From WRGT01 sp942493035 (GTDB taxonomy: Bacteria; Spirochaetota; UBA4802; UBA5550), in contig OW818666.1 of the NCBI GenBank assembly GCA_942493035.1, positions 2,728,001 to 2,792,000 on the forward strand: 64,000 nucleotides of DNA, in the 5' to 3' direction. Made by a program: the position numbers and the translations under genes. The notes below the pieces were generated by a model, which did not search any database, was not told the origin of the DNA, and worked only from the letters and a program-made list of their open reading frames with translations. Shown piece by piece: positions 44,639 to 52,983 of this stretch (position 1 is the first letter of the stretch; the number at the start of each line of letters is the position of its first letter).

Positions 44639-44724
44639 TCAACTCATAAACTTGTGGTGGAATTACTCTTCACCCAGGGAGTAGCAAGGTGGAATAATAA
44701 TACTTCAAGTTTATGAGCAGGTTA
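44639..44724. repeat. family B repeat
   Basis: CAACTCATAAACTTGTGGTGG and TTCAAGTTTATGAGCAGG ends form a long dyad; the core (CACCCAGGGAGTAGCAAGGTGG) has lost its CCGCCGC. Confidence 0.65.
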
Positions 44725-44786
44725 TATTGTTATACATCTATTAAATAATTATTGATTAAATTTCCAGTTGAAACTTTTATATCCTC

Positions 44787-45497
44787 ATGATCAGAATATC
44801 TGAAATATATAAAAGTTTCCCTCAGAAAAAAGATATGGCTTTATCAGACATATCTTTTTCTATAAACAAGGGTGAGGCCATGGCGCTGGTTGGTGAGAAT
44901 GGTGCGGGGAAAACAACTCTAATCAGAATTCTATCAATGATTCTGAAACCGGATAGCGGATTCTTCTCTTTTGACGATATAAAATTCAGTGATAATCATG
45001 ATTATATAAAGAACAGAACAGGCACACTCTTTTCCGGAGATGGATCACTTTATGACCGTCTCACTGCTGCGGAAAATATTAAATATTACTCGCAGCTTAA
45101 CGGAGTGGATAACACCAATTACAAAAAAAGGATTGAACCGCTTATAGAAGACCTCTCTCTCTCCGGATTTCTTAACGACAGAGTATCAACATTCTCCAGA
45201 GGAATGAAACAGAGAACCGCAATAGCACGGGCCCTGATCACCGATCCGGATTTTATAATCCTTGATGAACCATCAACCGGTCTTGACATCATTGCCGGAA
45301 ATTCTGTAAAAAAAATTATAAACAGGCTTAAAGATAGCGGCAAAACCATTCTTTTTTCAAGCCACAACACAGATGAAATTTTCACCTGCGCTGACAGAAT
45401 AACTGTAATCCATAAAGGAAAAATCAACTGCGACAAAACTGTCGAATCATATTGTTCTGAACACGGGCATGATCTGACATTCTACATTAAAGAGTAA
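44787..45497 (+). CDS. ABC transporter ATP-binding protein (NatA-like)
   Basis: 236-residue ATPase subunit. Walker A is VGENGAGKTTLIRIL (about residue 36), the signature FSRGMKQRTAIARAL (about 137), Walker B FIILDEPSTGLD, and the H-loop LFSSHNTDEI. It resembles NatA of the Na+ exporter and other ABC-2 systems. The stop and the permease ATG are 1 bp apart, so they form one transporter. Energises export of Na+, or another small solute, through the following permease. Confidence 0.9.
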   Translation: MIRISEIYKSFPQKKDMALSDISFSINKGEAMALVGENGAGKTTLIRILSMILKPDSGFFSFDDIKFSDNHDYIKNRTGTLFSGDGSLYDRLTAAENIKYYSQLNGVDNTNYKKRIEPLIEDLSLSGFLNDRVSTFSRGMKQRTAIARALITDPDFIILDEPSTGLDIIAGNSVKKIINRLKDSGKTILFSSHNTDEIFTCADRITVIHKGKINCDKTVESYCSEHGHDLTFYIKE

Positions 45498-45498
45498 A

Positions 45499-46620
45499 AT
45501 GAAACTTCTGATAATAATAAAAAAAGAACTGATAGATCAGGCTCGCGACAAACGGACAATCGTTGCTGCTATACTAATGCCTGCAGTAATTGTTCCTCTG
45601 CTGCTTTTTATGACAACATATAACACTTCATCCGAAGGGACATATCCGGCTTCCGGAGTAATAATTGCAGATAACGACAGCCACATAAAGGAAATAATAC
45701 TTCAATCATACGGGGATACTCAATTCATTACATCTGACTCTCCGCACGACGCGGTATTAAACGGTAAGGCGGATATTTTTATCGACTATGTAAAATACGG
45801 GGACCGGTACAACTCTCTGACTCTCTATTATGATTCAGCCAGAAGCGGTTCAATGCTTTCATATCTTAAAATTTACGAAATCTTTGAAAAATCATTCAAC
45901 CGTTCTGAAATTATTTCAGAAACTGTAAAGATAACATCTGTTACTATCCGCAGCGAGATGGAGGGGAAGACGCTCCTGACTCTTTCATTACTATTACCTG
46001 TACTGCTTATGGTTTTCGCGGCATCGTCTGCCATGTCTGGTGCAGTTGACATGAGCGCCGGGGAGAAGGAACGGGCAACGATTGAAACTCTTTTAAACTG
46101 TAATATATCTCATAAAACAATCATCCTCGGTAAAGTCTTTGCGTCATCGCTTATCGGATTTGCATCTATTGCATCTTTACTCGCCGGCCTGATAATATCT
46201 TCACATTTCTATCCTGAAATTACCGGAGGATTATCGCTTTATAAATTCTGCGGATTAAAAAATTTATCATTAATATTACTCTCGACAGCAATTGCAATTA
46301 TTCTGTTCTCTTCAGCGGGATTGGCAATCGGATTCTATGCAAAATCCGTCAAAGAGGGTACCATCCTTACACTTCCGGTAATAATTTTAAGCTCGGCATT
46401 ATCAAGCGGACTTATCAGTACAGATCCATTCACTGTTAATAAATTTTACAGCATGATACCGGTATTGAATATTTCATATCTGCTCCGTTCAGTAATCTAT
46501 AATAATCCCGAACCGGTGTTCTTTATAATTTCATTTTTAGTTAATATCGCATCTGCATTTCTGTTTATAATAGCAGGGTCATTGTTGTTAAAAAAAGAGT
46601 CTGTTATTTTTAGAAGTTGA
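45499..46620 (+). CDS. ABC-2 type permease (NatB-like)
   Basis: 373-residue permease with an N-terminal helix (IVAAILMPAVIVPLLLFM, about 21-40), a large extracytoplasmic domain (about 45-165) and five further helices. The conserved central segment MSGAVDMSAGEKERATIETLLNC resembles the NatB/CcmB-type ABC-2 signature ending in ERATIETLL. With the overlapping ATPase it should form a NatAB-type exporter; Na+ export would fit with the sodium-motive decarboxylase operon at 56 kb, but substrate is not proven. Confidence 0.85.
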   Translation: MKLLIIIKKELIDQARDKRTIVAAILMPAVIVPLLLFMTTYNTSSEGTYPASGVIIADNDSHIKEIILQSYGDTQFITSDSPHDAVLNGKADIFIDYVKYGDRYNSLTLYYDSARSGSMLSYLKIYEIFEKSFNRSEIISETVKITSVTIRSEMEGKTLLTLSLLLPVLLMVFAASSAMSGAVDMSAGEKERATIETLLNCNISHKTIILGKVFASSLIGFASIASLLAGLIISSHFYPEITGGLSLYKFCGLKNLSLILLSTAIAIILFSSAGLAIGFYAKSVKEGTILTLPVIILSSALSSGLISTDPFTVNKFYSMIPVLNISYLLRSVIYNNPEPVFFIISFLVNIASAFLFIIAGSLLLKKESVIFRS

Positions 46621-46675
46621 CAGAATTTATTATTCTGATTTAATTATATTTATCACATTCTGAAGGAGTATACCT

Positions 46676-46738
46676 ATGGGAATTATCGGTCTGCTGGTAA
46701 TTGTAATTCTTATAATCGTAATAGTTAAACTGGTTTAG
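46676..46738 (+). CDS. 20-residue hydrophobic microprotein
   Basis: ATG 46676 with AAGGAG 7 bp upstream encodes MGIIGLLVIVILIIVIVKLV and stops at TAG 46736-46738. It is almost entirely Ile/Leu/Val with a single Lys near the C-terminus, i.e. one membrane helix. Placed 55 bp after the NatB-like gene and just before a perfect palindrome. The strong ribosome site and absence of any other reading support it being a real small membrane protein. No family recognised. Confidence 0.55.
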   Translation: MGIIGLLVIVILIIVIVKLV

Positions 46739-46750
46739 TTATCTGAAAAT

Positions 46751-46800
46751 AATCTTTAACGAATGAACCCCCGCATGCGGGGGTTCATTCGTTAAAGATT
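46751..46800. terminator. 50-bp perfect palindrome, bidirectional terminator
   Basis: The whole 50 bp is its own reverse complement (half site from AATCTTTAACGAATG through CCCCCGCA). It lies between the convergent microprotein and M20 peptidase genes. Its A/T-rich ends and C/G centre give a U-tailed stem on both strands. Confidence 0.85.
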
Positions 46801-46811
46801 AAAATTAAACT

Positions 46812-48257
46812 CTACTTCAAAAACATCGCTGTATAAAACTTCACTGAGTCAGTAATATTTGATATGCTTATATGCTCATTTGTCCCGTGCATCTGCTTCA
46901 TCTCACTGTTATCGAGACGGTACGGTGAAAAGCGGTACACGCAATCACTGAGTTCTTCATACTTTCTCGCATCAGTACCACCCACAACAAGATAGGGAGT
47001 GATTACAGCTTCGGGCCACAGTGCACGGATATTCTCTTTAACTACAGTAATACCATACGAATCTGCCGGAGAAATCTTCGATGCTTCGTATACCTGAAGC
47101 ATCTCAATAGAAACAGAACTGTCCGAAATAACCTTTTCCAGATGAGACTTCAGCGAAGCCGCACTGTCCCCGTGAAGAATACGCGCGTTCACAACAGCTG
47201 AAGCATTCAGAGGGAGAACATTCGGAGCACCGCTCCCTCCAAGCATGGTAGGCGCCGTTGTAGTACGGAGGAAAGCCGCGCCTGATGGAGTCTTCGAAAA
47301 AATCTTTTTGAATAGCGGCGCAAACAGCCACAGGTTTGAGAGGAACAATCTGTTTCCGAAACTCATTGCCGGTGCAAGGGATCTGAACATCTCAAGTACT
47401 GGTACAGTTAAAGTAAGAGGGAGCTGGTTAGATTCGACCCTGGATACCGCGCGGCTGATCAATCCCGCTGCAGTATGTGCAGGTGGCATCGATGAGTGCC
47501 CCCCCTCCCCTTTTACAGAGAACCTTATATTCACAAAACCCTTTTCAGCAAGTCCTATAAATGCTATCGGGCGGTTTATTCCAGCAACAGCATTATCAAT
47601 TACACATCCCCCTTCATCGAGGACGTATTCAAAAGAAACACCTTTTTCTTTAAGTCTGGATGCGATTTTATCCGCACCGTCATAACGGCGCGTCTCTTCA
47701 TCGTGTCCGAATGCGAAATAGATATCACGCTCCGGCACCATGCCGTTTGCGATCATTGTCTCGGCCGCTTCAAGAAGAGTAATCACCTGAACTTTTATAT
47801 CCTGGGTACCCCGTCCCCAGACAGCATCTTCACTGACTGATCCGGAATATGGAGGATACTTCCATTCACCCTCTGTTCCCGGCTCAACCGGCACTACGTC
47901 AATATGAGCACAAAATAGCGCGGGTTTTTTATCATCACTCTTCCCTTTCCAGTGATAGAGAAGACTGTATCCATTTATTATTTCACGGCTCATAGTCTTA
48001 TGCGCGCGTGGATAAGATTCTTCAAGATATTCAATAAATTCAGAAAATGCTTTGAGATCTGTTTTTGTAATATCATCATATCCAATGGTTTTAATCTTTA
48101 TAGCTCCGGACAGCCGTGCTGCCGCTCCTGCGGAATCAACAGTAATCCCGGGCAGAACCGTTTTCCCCACGGGTATCTCCACACAACGGAAAGTTCTGAT
48201 TAACAGAGTCAATATCAGAACTGAAAACAGTACTATAAGTATAATTGCAGTATTCAT
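46812..48257 (-). CDS. M20 family metallopeptidase (carboxypeptidase S/PM20D1-like)
   Basis: 481-residue zinc peptidase/amidohydrolase, anchored by an N-terminal membrane segment (AIILIVLFSVLILTLLI). Catalytic motifs: PALFCAHIDVVPVEP (about residue 112), WGRGTQDIKVQ (bridging Asp), FAFGHDEETR (catalytic Glu pair), EYVLDEGGCVI, and the last zinc His in QMHGTNEHIS. The dimerisation (lid) domain is at about 230-370 with GEGGHSSMPP. It resembles the carboxypeptidase S/PM20D1 branch, which cleaves or makes N-acyl amino acids and processes dipeptides. It follows two integral membrane genes by 30 bp on the same strand, implying that its substrate or product is transported by them. Confidence 0.87.
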   Translation of the reverse strand: MNTAIILIVLFSVLILTLLIRTFRCVEIPVGKTVLPGITVDSAGAAARLSGAIKIKTIGYDDITKTDLKAFSEFIEYLEESYPRAHKTMSREIINGYSLLYHWKGKSDDKKPALFCAHIDVVPVEPGTEGEWKYPPYSGSVSEDAVWGRGTQDIKVQVITLLEAAETMIANGMVPERDIYFAFGHDEETRRYDGADKIASRLKEKGVSFEYVLDEGGCVIDNAVAGINRPIAFIGLAEKGFVNIRFSVKGEGGHSSMPPAHTAAGLISRAVSRVESNQLPLTLTVPVLEMFRSLAPAMSFGNRLFLSNLWLFAPLFKKIFSKTPSGAAFLRTTTAPTMLGGSGAPNVLPLNASAVVNARILHGDSAASLKSHLEKVISDSSVSIEMLQVYEASKISPADSYGITVVKENIRALWPEAVITPYLVVGGTDARKYEELSDCVYRFSPYRLDNSEMKQMHGTNEHISISNITDSVKFYTAMFLK

Positions 48258-48287
48258 GATTTATTCACCACCTCCGGTATTTTATCG

Positions 48288-48986
48288 CTACTCATTTCCG
48301 GCGTTTGTAACCCACCCTCTGTTATACATAAACCGCGCCGCAAGTACAGCAAGCAGACCGCTCACAGGGATCAGAAGACCCGCAGGGATCGATTTACCGG
48401 TCAACATGGGGACAAGAATTGAAACCATTATTACAAATGCAAGCGGTGTAACTGCAAGCTTCCACTGCCGCATAATCCAGTAAACTCCAAGCGCACCGAA
48501 AAGAGCCGGGAGAATATTCTGAAACGCAGGTTCAAGTGTCTTTGATGTAAGCAGCGGTGTTAACGGAACTAAAGCAATGACCCCGATAACAAGAATTATT
48601 TCAGTTACAATGGTTGAAGTTGCAATTGAAAGTGTTGCGATTACATCTCCTTCATCAGTTGAACCTTTCACTCCCGCGTTATCCATTGCCATTGCCGCGC
48701 ATGGAATTTTCATATTGGATAGATTCCCCGAGATAAAACTTAAATATGCGCCGCTTATCCCGACCATTGGAGTATACGTAAGAACTTCTGCAATGCATAT
48801 CGGAAGATAGATCATCCACACCATTGCAAGTCCTTTCAGAAAACCGCTCATTGTAGGGAAAATATTATACTGAAGACATATAACAGCCGGAACCGAGATC
48901 AGCATAAGTATTACAAGAAATGCTGTCAGACGGCCTGCAAAATGTATTTGATTATTGTATTCTGATTCTATATTTTTAACATTCAT
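48288..48986 (-). CDS. membrane protein, second subunit of DUF5058-like pair
   Basis: 232-residue polytopic protein with about six helices. The true start is ATG 48986, which overlaps the previous gene's stop (TAATG), with GAGG upstream; the longer frame to 49064 would run back over that gene. Distinctive conserved-looking segment GNLSNMKIPCAAMAMDNAGVKGSTDEGDVIATL between helices 2 and 3, suggesting a re-entrant or ligand-binding loop. It pairs with the upstream DUF5058-like subunit and precedes the M20 peptidase. Transport of peptides or acyl-amino acids is the simplest inference. I do not recognise an established function. Confidence 0.75.
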   Translation of the reverse strand: MNVKNIESEYNNQIHFAGRLTAFLVILMLISVPAVICLQYNIFPTMSGFLKGLAMVWMIYLPICIAEVLTYTPMVGISGAYLSFISGNLSNMKIPCAAMAMDNAGVKGSTDEGDVIATLSIATSTIVTEIILVIGVIALVPLTPLLTSKTLEPAFQNILPALFGALGVYWIMRQWKLAVTPLAFVIMVSILVPMLTGKSIPAGLLIPVSGLLAVLAARFMYNRGWVTNAGNE

Positions 48987-49696
48987 TATATTAACCTCGA
49001 GTAGAATATCGCAAGAGCCATTGAAGCAATCATCGCAATAGAGAGAGAAAAATTCGTCAGCCATGCGATTTCAAATTTTTTCACGGCTGCGGTAAGTGCA
49101 AACATTATTGCAGCGCTTGTAAGTATAGTCGCAAGCTGGATTCCCCCATTTACAACTGGCTGTCCGATAAATACAGATATCATACCAAAGAAAAGTGAAG
49201 CGATAAGAATTTCCAGCCATTTTGAATCGTTCTTCTTCATGTTAGTCATGCCAGTCTGGAGACGTTTAGCAAAAAGAAGAAAAATCAGAGGTGACCAGAG
49301 AATACCCAGTGACATGATCCACATTGAATTCATAAAGACCTGCGCGGTATATCCGCTCTGACCAAGCCCCTGCACTCCCATACTCTGAGCTCCGATATTT
49401 GCAGCAAGAAGTTCATATGGGGCGGAACCGATAACTCCAAGTCTCAGCCAGGGGAAAGGAATTCCAAGTACGGGGACCATCGCAACAAGAGCAAGTAGAA
49501 TCGGAAGAGACGGCACCACTGAAAAAATAGCACTTGATCGTACCGCATCGAGCATTTTTCTTTTTGTAAGCCCCAGAGCTAAACCGCGCTTCCATGCAAT
49601 TATAAAAAAAACTACCGATTGAATAAATACAACTGCAATTACCACAGCAACCATAATATACATAAGATTGCTGTTTGCAATATTAAGATAATCCAT
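48986..49696 (-). CDS. DUF5058-like membrane protein
   Basis: 236-residue polytopic protein, first gene of a three-gene operon. The start is ATG 49696 with GGAAGG about 10 bp upstream; the GTG at 49705 is too close to the ribosome site. It has about six helices; a loop between helices 2 and 3 reads PYELLAANIGAQSMGVQGLGQSGYTAQVF and another LAKRLQTGMTNMKKNDSKWLE. The AxxIGAQSMG-type loop resembles DUF5058 proteins as I remember them; the family has no described function. Overlap of stop and start with the next membrane gene implies a two-component membrane complex. Confidence 0.7.
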   Translation of the reverse strand: MDYLNIANSNLMYIMVAVVIAVVFIQSVVFFIIAWKRGLALGLTKRKMLDAVRSSAIFSVVPSLPILLALVAMVPVLGIPFPWLRLGVIGSAPYELLAANIGAQSMGVQGLGQSGYTAQVFMNSMWIMSLGILWSPLIFLLFAKRLQTGMTNMKKNDSKWLEILIASLFFGMISVFIGQPVVNGGIQLATILTSAAIMFALTAAVKKFEIAWLTNFSLSIAMIASMALAIFYSRLI

Positions 49697-49987
49697 AATA
49701 TACACCTTCCTCCTGTTAATCAGGAAACCAGTGATTCATATCACTGAATTTAAAATCCGCCAACGAAACATTGACAGTAATCATTCCGGACATCTTCAGG
49801 TGTGAATGTCAATGAAATTATGAATAGATATTCAGGGACTTTTGGAAGTAATGCAGTGGGATTCCGGGATCTCTTAAAAGACGGTACAAATCAATTTGTC
49901 TGAAGTGGAGATGAATCTATTTATCAGCTCCGTGCAAAAATTTTAAAATCTATGCTGATCCGTGAAATAAAATTTAAAAATGAAATC

Positions 49988-50956
49988 CTATTTCCCGACC
50001 GTATTATCAGGACTTTCTTTATAGACTATCATAACCGGAGCTTTTCCGTCATACTCGAACTTAGCTTTCAGTTTTATAGTCTGTTCAAGAATCCCTTTAA
50101 ACTCCTTCTGCCGGTGATTACGGATCTGTACTGTCATCTCATCCGATCCTTTTTTAAGTGTAATGAACCGGGACTCAGCATCGCTGAAAACAAAGTCCTC
50201 GCGTATTGATGCTATGTTCATAAAAACTGTATCGTTAAGAGAACTGATCTGCCGTTTGCTAAGACCGAAAAATGACGGGATATGGGTATGTCCGCACAGC
50301 CAGAGTTCAACCCTCTCTCTCTTCAGAACTTCTGTAAAACGCTCTGATCCCTGAACATTGCGGTAAGAAATAATATTGTAGATAAATCCGCTTCCGCCGA
50401 GATGCGAATGTGTCATTGTAATAATATTTTTATCCCGGTTTGTTTCGACAAGATTTTTCCACCACAAAAAAGCTCCATCGGATATATCAGAACCGGAACT
50501 GTCTTTTTCATCAGACATCAGAATAATGAGCAGATTTCCGTATTGAAGCGCATAATGGAGCGGCTTATTCGTCGCCTTAAGATACGATTCAATATTCCGG
50601 GCATCATGATTCCCCGCAATTTCGTAAAGATCTTTTATTCCGGATTTGTTATACACTTCATAGAACCAGTCAAATGTTGTCATAGAACTCTGCCCGGTTC
50701 CATGCTGTACTATATCTCCGACACAGAGAGACGCATCTATATTCTTCATCGAAGCAACATCTTCTACTGTAAGTTCAAAGAAACCTCTCTCCCGCTGATT
50801 ACGGGGCTGTATATCTCCGAAAGCCCATATAACCAGATCATCGGGATTGAACACGACCTCCGATGACGACTCTGCATTCAATGTGGTGTACTGACTAAAG
50901 TATAAAACCATCGCTGCCATCACTGCTGCTATATATTGATTTTTATTTGTTTTCAT
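49988..50956 (-). CDS. secreted metallophosphoesterase
   Basis: 322-residue calcineurin-like phosphoesterase with a signal peptide (YIAAVMAAMVLYFSQYTTLNA, cleavage near 29). Metal ligands: WAFGDIQ (about 46), CVGDIVQHG (about 78), IAGNHDAR (about 115), MTHSHLGG (about 186) and CGHTHIPS (about 218). Complete two-metal active site, so it should hydrolyse a phosphomonoester, diester or nucleotide outside the cytoplasm. The C-terminal 90 residues are beta-rich. Single gene; both neighbours are at least 280 bp away. Confidence 0.87.
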   Translation of the reverse strand: MKTNKNQYIAAVMAAMVLYFSQYTTLNAESSSEVVFNPDDLVIWAFGDIQPRNQRERGFFELTVEDVASMKNIDASLCVGDIVQHGTGQSSMTTFDWFYEVYNKSGIKDLYEIAGNHDARNIESYLKATNKPLHYALQYGNLLIILMSDEKDSSGSDISDGAFLWWKNLVETNRDKNIITMTHSHLGGSGFIYNIISYRNVQGSERFTEVLKRERVELWLCGHTHIPSFFGLSKRQISSLNDTVFMNIASIREDFVFSDAESRFITLKKGSDEMTVQIRNHRQKEFKGILEQTIKLKAKFEYDGKAPVMIVYKESPDNTVGK

Positions 50957-51076
50957 TTTTTCCTTCTACCTTTCCATTCCGGATCAGCCATTAATACTAT
51001 GACACGCCGGTGTTTTTTGTAAATCATCAAGTTACATCAAATGTGTATTTCTAAGCATTAATTTGTTTAAAATTAA

Positions 51077-51201
51077 TTCAGTATTTATTCCTTAACTATT
51101 ATAAAGTCAAAAAAGCTCTATTATCCCCGCCGCCAAAGGCGGCGGGGATATGTATTTTTTGTTTTTTACACTAAAGAATATATTTAGGAATAATTCCTGA
51201 A
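51077..51201. repeat. family A repeat
   Basis: Reference-quality copy: end CAGTATTTATTCCTTAAC, core hairpin ATCCCCGCCGCC-AAA-GGCGGCGGGGAT (51123-51149), end TATATTTAGGAATAATTCCT. It takes up most of the 311-bp gap before TrkH. Confidence 0.88.
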
Positions 51202-51267
51202 ATAAATCTGAAAAAATATTCTTCAATAATTTTCTGCCGCTTATCTTTTAACGTGAAATAATCAGTT

Positions 51268-52719
51268 TTACTTTTTCCAGAAAACTGTAGTGAATAAAAT
51301 TAGAACAGTATAGAGTTCAAGCCTTCCTGCCAGCATTGCAAAACTGAACCACCACTTAACATATGCAGGGAAAAAACCGAAATTTTCTGTCGGACCGACT
51401 TTTCCGAATCCGGGACCGATATTCCCCAGTGTCGCCAAAGCTGAAGTAAATGATGTCTCAACGTCTGCTCCTGATGAAGATACTACAAGTGTAGTTATAA
51501 GGAGCATAAGAATATAAAGAAAAAAGAAACCTGATATTGAATATACAATATCTTTCTTAACCGGCTGCCGATTAATCCGGAGAGTAAAAACACCTCTCGG
51601 ATGGATAAGATACTTCATTTCGTTGAATCCCTGTTTCATTAGAGTTACTATGCGAAGAACTTTTATTCCTCCCCCTGTCGAACCGGAGCATCCCCCGACA
51701 AACATAAGTATAAAAAGAATTGCCTGACTCATAAATGGCCATTTTTCATAATCTGCCGTGGCAAATCCTGTTGTGGTCATAATTGTAGCTACCTGAAATG
51801 AAGCATATCGCAGAGATTCCCATATGGAATTATAGCTTTTCATAAAAAGATCAAAAGTAATAAATATTGTTGATACACTGAAAATCGCAAGATAACCTTT
51901 CAGCTCAGAATCCTTTATAAGATTTTTAAACCGTCCGGTGATGAGCCAGAAATGAAGGCTGAAGTTAATTCCCGAGAGAACCATAAATACTGTTATTACA
52001 CCGTCGATATATGCGGAATTAAAATACGCAACACTGTTGTTTTTTGTGGAATAACCGCCGGTCGCAACAGTACCGAAAGTATGAGTAAGAGAATCGAAAA
52101 GATTCATCCCGCCAAAAAGAAGAAGAATTGTTTCCGCAACAGTGAGCCCGAGGTATATAAGCCAGAGTATTTTTGCAGTCTCTGCGATTCTCGGAGAGAG
52201 TTTATCAACTGTCGGACCCGGAGCCTCGGCATTAATAAGCTGCAAACCTCCAATCCCAAGAGCGGGCATAATAGCAACGGTAAGAACAACTATCCCCATC
52301 CCTCCGAGCCAGTGAGTAAGCGATCTCCAGAAAATAAGCGACTTCGGCAAAACTTCAACAGCTGACAGTATAGAAGCTCCTGTTGTAGTAAAACCGGACA
52401 TAGTTTCAAAATAAGCATCAGCCATTGACGGAATAGCTCCTGAAATATAAAAGGGGAGAGCGCCGACTAATGAAGCAGTAATCCAGCTGAGAGTAACAAA
52501 TAAAAATCCGTCCCTTGTTGAAAGATTCACTGTATCACTCCCGCGAGTGAAAAATTTAATACCGGAAAAGATGAGAATACTTATAACAATAGTTGCAGAT
52601 ATACCCAGCAAAGCATCATTCTCATTATTTACAACAGCAATAATTCCAGGTACAACCATGCACCCCGATATTATCAGGAGAATATACGAAAGCATTCTTA
52701 ATACTATTTTGAAATGCAT
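51268..52719 (-). CDS. trkH: potassium uptake protein TrkH
   Basis: K+ translocating subunit of the Trk/Ktr system, driven by ion gradients. The 483-residue membrane protein contains the four P-loop/filter segments: SGFTTTGASIL (about 108), GTVATGGYST (about 217), TTTGFATADYEKWP (about 314) and LGNIGPGFGKVGP (about 432), plus GGCSGSTGGGIKV, the intramembrane loop gating region. Length and motifs are full. It lies 264 bp downstream of trkA on the same strand, separated by a MITE, so they may still form one transcript or be independently expressed. Confidence 0.94.
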   Translation of the reverse strand: MHFKIVLRMLSYILLIISGCMVVPGIIAVVNNENDALLGISATIVISILIFSGIKFFTRGSDTVNLSTRDGFLFVTLSWITASLVGALPFYISGAIPSMADAYFETMSGFTTTGASILSAVEVLPKSLIFWRSLTHWLGGMGIVVLTVAIMPALGIGGLQLINAEAPGPTVDKLSPRIAETAKILWLIYLGLTVAETILLLFGGMNLFDSLTHTFGTVATGGYSTKNNSVAYFNSAYIDGVITVFMVLSGINFSLHFWLITGRFKNLIKDSELKGYLAIFSVSTIFITFDLFMKSYNSIWESLRYASFQVATIMTTTGFATADYEKWPFMSQAILFILMFVGGCSGSTGGGIKVLRIVTLMKQGFNEMKYLIHPRGVFTLRINRQPVKKDIVYSISGFFFLYILMLLITTLVVSSSGADVETSFTSALATLGNIGPGFGKVGPTENFGFFPAYVKWWFSFAMLAGRLELYTVLILFTTVFWKK

Positions 52720-52791
52720 TTAATACCTTTATTATATAAATTCATTCAACAATAATCCCTAGTGCTTAGACCTGATGATTTTGAATCAATC

Positions 52792-52860
52792 TGTCATCCT
52801 CGCGAAGGCGGGGATCCATTGTATTGAAATAAGTGGATTCCCTTCTTCAAGGGAATGACA
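52792..52860. repeat. family E MITE-like repeat
   Basis: TGTCATCCTCGCGAAGGCGG and GATTCCCTTCTTCAAGGGAATGACA: the TGTCAT/ATGACA terminal inverted repeat with inner hairpins, as at 39109. Inserted between trkA and trkH. Confidence 0.75.
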
Positions 52861-52983
52861 TTAAGTTCCATCTATTGGATCAGAACACCAGGCTTATTAT
52901 AGCGTAAAAAAGAATTATTACATATCCCCGCAGCCTTCGGAAGCGGAGATAATAAAACATTTTTCAACGGCAATTACTGTAAT

